Shown: piece by piece, positions 61,025 to 64,000 of the stretch
Numbering within the stretch: position 1 is the stretch's first letter
Layout of the letters: the number at the start of each line of letters is the position of its first letter
Origin: Erythrobacter sp.
GTDB lineage: Bacteria; Pseudomonadota; Alphaproteobacteria; Sphingomonadales; Sphingomonadaceae
Length of the DNA stretch: 64,000 bases
Assembly: GCA_030148605.1 (NCBI GenBank)
Contig: JASBTD010000038.1
Span: 1-64,000, forward strand
Reading direction: 5' to 3'
Program-made: the position numbers and the translations under genes
The notes under the pieces: generated by a model
What the model was told of the DNA's origin: nothing
What the model saw: only the letters and a program-made list of their open reading frames with translations
Database searches by the model: none

Positions 61025-61785
61025 TTCCAGGGGGCACCTTTGGTCCAGAGTTCCTCGAGATAGATTTTGTCTCGCAAGGTATCCATTGGGTGCCAAAAGC
61101 CTTCGTGCCGATAGCCCCGCAGTTCGCCGTCGGCCGCCAACCGCTCCATCGGTTCGCGCTCCCAAGTCGAATTCGGGCCCTCAACATAGTCGTCCAGAAC
61201 CGACGGGTCGCCGACGAAGAAGCCACCATTGATCAACCCGCCGTCGCCAGCCGGCTTCTCGCAGAACCCGGTTACCCTGTCGCCCGCGAATTCGAGCGCT
61301 CCGAAGCGGCCTGGAGGGGCCACCGCGGTGACCGTCAACTTGGCGCCGTGTGCCTTGTGGAAGGCCAGCAGCGCGGTAATGTCGATATCGGCCAGCCCGT
61401 CGCCATAGGTGAAGCAGAACGGCTCTCCGTCTGGAATATAGGGGCGCACAGCCTTCAACCGACCGCCAGTCATAGTATCCGCACCAGTATCGACCAGCGT
61501 AATCCTCCAGCCTTCGTTGCGGTTACGATGTACATCAATCCCGTTCGTTTTGAGATCGATCGTGACATCGGCGAGATGCAGAAAGTAGTTCGCAAAATAC
61601 TCTTTAATCAGGTAGCCTTTGTACCCGAGGCAAATTACGAAATCCTTCACGCCATGGAAGGAATAGATCTTCATGATGTGCCAAATAATCGGCATTCCGC
61701 CGATCTCTACCATAGGCTTCGGACGAACGGACGTCTCCTCCCCAAGCCGGGTTCCGAGCCCTCCGGCTAAAATTACTGCTCTCAT
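61015..61785 (-). CDS. rfbF: glucose-1-phosphate cytidylyltransferase
   Basis: First enzyme of CDP-deoxysugar synthesis: CTP plus glucose-1-phosphate to CDP-glucose. Start [30 protein letters not shown], then [45 protein letters not shown] and the tail [29 protein letters not shown] are characteristic. ATG 61785 with AGGA upstream gives 256 residues. First gene of the long minus-strand operon. Confidence 0.96.
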   Translation of the reverse strand: [256 protein letters not shown]

Positions 61786-61840
61786 TTCATTATTCCTAGG
61801 GGCACTCAGTTCAAAGGACAAGACTGCTCTGTTGCTAATA

Positions 61841-61856
61841 AGGTACGATCTTACCT
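61841..61856. promoter_or_regulatory. palindromic operator candidate upstream of rfbF
   Basis: AGGTACGATCTTACCT is a 16-bp palindrome with one mismatched pair, 56 bases upstream of the rfbF start in an AT-rich gap between the divergent rfbF and 61978 genes. It could bind a dimeric regulator of the polysaccharide operon. Confidence 0.4.
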
Positions 61857-61977
61857 ATAATTGACGAACATAAGTTGCAACACTTATTTCAAAAATGACA
61901 TGGTTTCTTGGAAGCGTTTCCAGCGGCTATGGCTATGGCAAGCGATACGGAGAAGATTATGAGGAGGCGCGCGGATA

Positions 61978-63195
61978 GTGGCTGCGTCGCCTTCTAAGAC
62001 AGTCAAAATCCAAGTTATCGCGCTTGTCGCGCTCATTGCCGCCTGGCAATCCTATCAGTTTGCTGTCACTGTCAATCTCAGGGTAGCTGATCCTGAAGCT
62101 GCTCTTCAGCGCCAACCCGACGACGCTTTCGCACTTGCCAAGGTTGTTAAAAACAAAAGCAGAGCCGCAGAAGAGTATGTGTCCGATGCGGCAGACACAA
62201 GCGCGGCAATCCAAAGCCTAGTCAAGACCCCGCTAAGCCGGTCATCGCTGAGAATTATCGGCATGAACTCTGCAGCGGCGGGGGAAGCGCAGACGGCTTT
62301 TGCAGCCATGTCGCTTGCAGACAGGGTCTCGCGGCGTGATACGACGGCTCAGATCTGGTTGCTTGAGCGCGCAGCCGCGAGCGACAACTTCGATGCCATC
62401 CTGCGTCACTATGATGCGGCCATGTCGGTCTCACCTGAACTTGGCCCCATATTGCTGCCAATAATGGTCGACGCCCTGCAGTATAGGCAAGTCAGAGAGG
62501 GAATGCGGACTTACGTTTTACGGCAAGCCCGCTGGATGCCCGGCTTTCTCAGTCTTGCTGCACGTGATGCATCGTTAGATAATTTGGTTGATCTGATGAG
62601 GCCGGTCGCAGGAGCATTGTCCGGCGAAGAATATGAGCCGAGCGTCGCACAGATTATTTATCGCCTTGCAGCAAACTCAGGCGAGGATGCAGCTATGGAG
62701 CTGGCAGAGGCGGTGTGGGGCGATTTTGATGCTGAGAAATTTTCTGACAGCTCGCCAAGTGAAGCGAACCTCGACAGAAGGCTAGGGCTGCTAGCGTGGG
62801 AACTCGGTGAAGACAGCGGCATACAAAGCCGGCTCAACGTCAACGGCGCAATTGAAGTTACGATGCGGCCCCTGTCTCGCGGCGTTGTAGTGCGGCGACA
62901 TTTTCCAGTTGAGGGGGGGCAGACTTACAATTTGATGCAAAGGGTGAATTTCAAGGGTGAAGGCGGTGCGCGCCTCGCGTGGCGCGGGGACTGCGTGACA
63001 AATTCTGGGAGCGAGCGCATCTGGGAGCAGGCCCTACCCACCTCTATGGATGCAGTGACATATCAATCTGAAATTGCCATCCCATCCCAATGCAACATTT
63101 TAGCACTCTCGCTCACAGGTAATGGCGCAGATGGCCAGCTACCCACAGATGCCAGTATAAGTGAATTCTCTTTTTCGAATAACTCGGCGGGCTGA
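61978..63195 (+). CDS. membrane-anchored hypothetical protein
   Basis: 405 residues from a GTG start with GGAGG upstream. One N-terminal membrane helix (IQVIALVALIAAWQSYQFAVTV). A helical, TPR-like region follows (~35-270; AFALAKVVKNKSRAAEEYV, AQIWLLERAAASDNFDAILRHYDAAM). The C-terminal beta-rich domain (~285-400; GVVVRRHFPVEGGQTYNLMQRV, CVTNSGSERIWEQ, QCNILALSLTGN) resembles carbohydrate-binding sandwiches. Probably periplasmic. No family recognised. GC is lower than in the core. Divergent from rfbF; perhaps part of the polysaccharide system. Confidence 0.65.
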   Translation: MAASPSKTVKIQVIALVALIAAWQSYQFAVTVNLRVADPEAALQRQPDDAFALAKVVKNKSRAAEEYVSDAADTSAAIQSLVKTPLSRSSLRIIGMNSAAAGEAQTAFAAMSLADRVSRRDTTAQIWLLERAAASDNFDAILRHYDAAMSVSPELGPILLPIMVDALQYRQVREGMRTYVLRQARWMPGFLSLAARDASLDNLVDLMRPVAGALSGEEYEPSVAQIIYRLAANSGEDAAMELAEAVWGDFDAEKFSDSSPSEANLDRRLGLLAWELGEDSGIQSRLNVNGAIEVTMRPLSRGVVVRRHFPVEGGQTYNLMQRVNFKGEGGARLAWRGDCVTNSGSERIWEQALPTSMDAVTYQSEIAIPSQCNILALSLTGNGADGQLPTDASISEFSFSNNSAG

Positions 63196-63250
63196 TCGAT
63201 TAGAGGGCTGCGCTCTTGTATCTCTTAAATAAGAGGAGTAACTCTTTGTG

Positions 63251-63559
63251 ATGCAAAATTTTGTAAATCTTCTTGTGGCCTTGCGCCGGCTTCCCCCGCT
63301 GGGGGACTTGACCGGCGATGAAGAGCGGCTTCTTTTCGAGATCAAGGCGCTATGCGCAAAAAAAGATGAGCTCTTTCTCAAGGACATTTACACTTTGCTA
63401 GCGAACAAATCCGCGTCAACGACATACCGAAACTTTAAGGGTCTTGAGCGCAAGGGTTTCATCGAGATTGCAGTCGATGATGCTGATGGACGTATGCGTC
63501 GAGTTACTCTGACGGCCCCGGCTGAAACTTTATTTGCAAAACTCAAAGCCCAATCGTGA
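63251..63559 (+). CDS. small winged-helix (MarR-like) protein
   Basis: 102 residues: TGDEERLLFEIKALCAKKDELFLKDIYTLLANKSASTTYRNFKGLERKGFIEIAVDDADGRMRRVTLT has the helix-turn-helix plus beta-wing pattern of MarR-type domains, without the usual dimerisation helices. Likely a transcription regulator. ATG 63251 has AGGAG upstream; GTG 63248 is the track start. A short hairpin (CTCTT/AAGAG, 63222-63235) lies in its leader. Followed after 13 bases by a membrane protein gene. Confidence 0.75.
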   Translation: MQNFVNLLVALRRLPPLGDLTGDEERLLFEIKALCAKKDELFLKDIYTLLANKSASTTYRNFKGLERKGFIEIAVDDADGRMRRVTLTAPAETLFAKLKAQS

Positions 63560-63572
63560 TTGTAGACCGTTG

Positions 63573-64000
63573 ATGTTTAACTTAGCGAATTATTGGTGGA
63601 CCCCAGACACAACATCACTCGGGCTAAGGAAAATCATCTTAATCGGGTTATCATTCTCAGCACTTTACATAGGTATGGTTTTCCTGCTCACCCAGTCAGA
63701 GCAATACGTTTTCGAATTGCAGGGAAACACCTGGTTTTTTTATCCCCCCGCCTTTGTTCGATTGGCCGCATTCTTAATTTTGGGGTTCTGGTCTGTCCCC
63801 TTCATTTTTTTTTCTCAGTTGATCTTAAATCCGTTTGGCTTTGAATGGCTCCAGCATGCTTTTCTTGCCTTGACTACAGCGGGCGGGGCGCCTCTTGGCG
63901 CCGCATTAGCGGCAAGGGCGCTCGGACTTACGCAAAATTTGTCAAACCTTAACGGCGTGAGACTTTTGCTCATTTCGTTATTCGCAGGCTTGTTCAACGC
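63573..64000 (+). CDS. multi-spanning membrane protein, 5' part only (runs out of window)
   Basis: Not in the ORF track, since it has no stop in the window. ATG 63573 opens an uninterrupted frame to the last base (142 codons). Hydrophobic stretches: KIILIGLSFSALYIGMVFLL, FVRLAAFLILGFWSVPFIFF, HAFLALTTAGGAPLGAALAA, GVRLLLISLFAGLFNA. The short PP-containing loop (TWFFYPPAF) and helix pattern resemble MASE1-type sensory membrane domains, so an output domain may follow; this is a tentative comparison. It lies 13 bp after the MarR-like gene and is probably cotranscribed. Confidence 0.7.
   Translation, partial: MFNLANYWWTPDTTSLGLRKIILIGLSFSALYIGMVFLLTQSEQYVFELQGNTWFFYPPAFVRLAAFLILGFWSVPFIFFSQLILNPFGFEWLQHAFLALTTAGGAPLGAALAARALGLTQNLSNLNGVRLLLISLFAGLFN

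Overview
The window looks like a chromosome segment of a sphingomonad alphaproteobacterium, probably Erythrobacteraceae. The signs are a DUF1153/SciP-type cell-cycle protein, the order purE-purK-folA-M19 peptidase-ribF-ileS-lspA-DUF3035, single-copy housekeeping genes of alphaproteobacterial type, and high GC in the core. This assignment rests on gene content only; no search was run.

Layout. (1) 1-7897 is the end of a genomic island abutting a tRNA-Thr(GGU) gene. It holds a truncated serine hydrolase, a hidden 57-codon Cys-rich ORF plus lipoprotein, a short tyrosine recombinase behind a hairpin, a T4 gp44-like clamp-loader ATPase, several unknown genes, an AT-rich three-gene secreted/lipoprotein operon, a full integrase, and a leftover 3' fragment of a second integrase. 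(2) 7898-40462 is core genome: gpmA, purEK, folA, an M19 dipeptidase, ribF, ileS, lspA, a CorC-type protein, an OmpA lipoprotein, a CysQ-like phosphatase, sucC (without sucD), etfBA, DUF445, an RND efflux pair, GlsB, sciP, mnmA, a class C beta-lactamase-like lipoprotein, PhzF, CDF, pdxH, a DnaJ-like protein, YihY and fabI. Three copies of a palindromic repeat sit here, one of them inside the ileS reading frame. (3) 40463-43955 is a small insertion: iteron-like repeats, a DUF5681 protein, a higBA toxin-antitoxin pair with an apparently leaderless promoter, an HTH regulator and a tyrosine recombinase. (4) 43956-61785 is a surface-polysaccharide locus: a GT39-like transferase, an FkbM methyltransferase, a decayed IS630-family element, then a minus-strand run of about 12 genes. 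That run contains rfbFGH (CDP-3,6-dideoxy-4-keto sugar synthesis), an SDR, a NeuB-like PEP-condensing enzyme, a thiamine-diphosphate enzyme, a HAD phosphatase, an outer-membrane export protein, a Wzz/GumC-like copolymerase, a GT2/GtrA pair and a GT87-like transferase. (5) 61978-64000 holds an unknown membrane-anchored protein, a winged-helix protein and the 5' part of a membrane protein that leaves the window.

How the genes work together. The polysaccharide run should make a CDP-activated 3,6-dideoxy-4-ketohexose. The thiamine enzyme could add a carbon branch (as YerE does for yersiniose) and the NeuB-like enzyme could extend a sugar with phosphoenolpyruvate; the product would be transferred, polymerised and exported by the downstream genes. 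Having two carbon-extending enzymes in one CDP-deoxysugar operon is the most interesting metabolic feature.

The most interesting non-coding feature is the palindromic repeat family. The copy inside ileS adds roughly 38 codons, and its two arms are arranged as a circular permutation of the arms of the copy just upstream of ileS.
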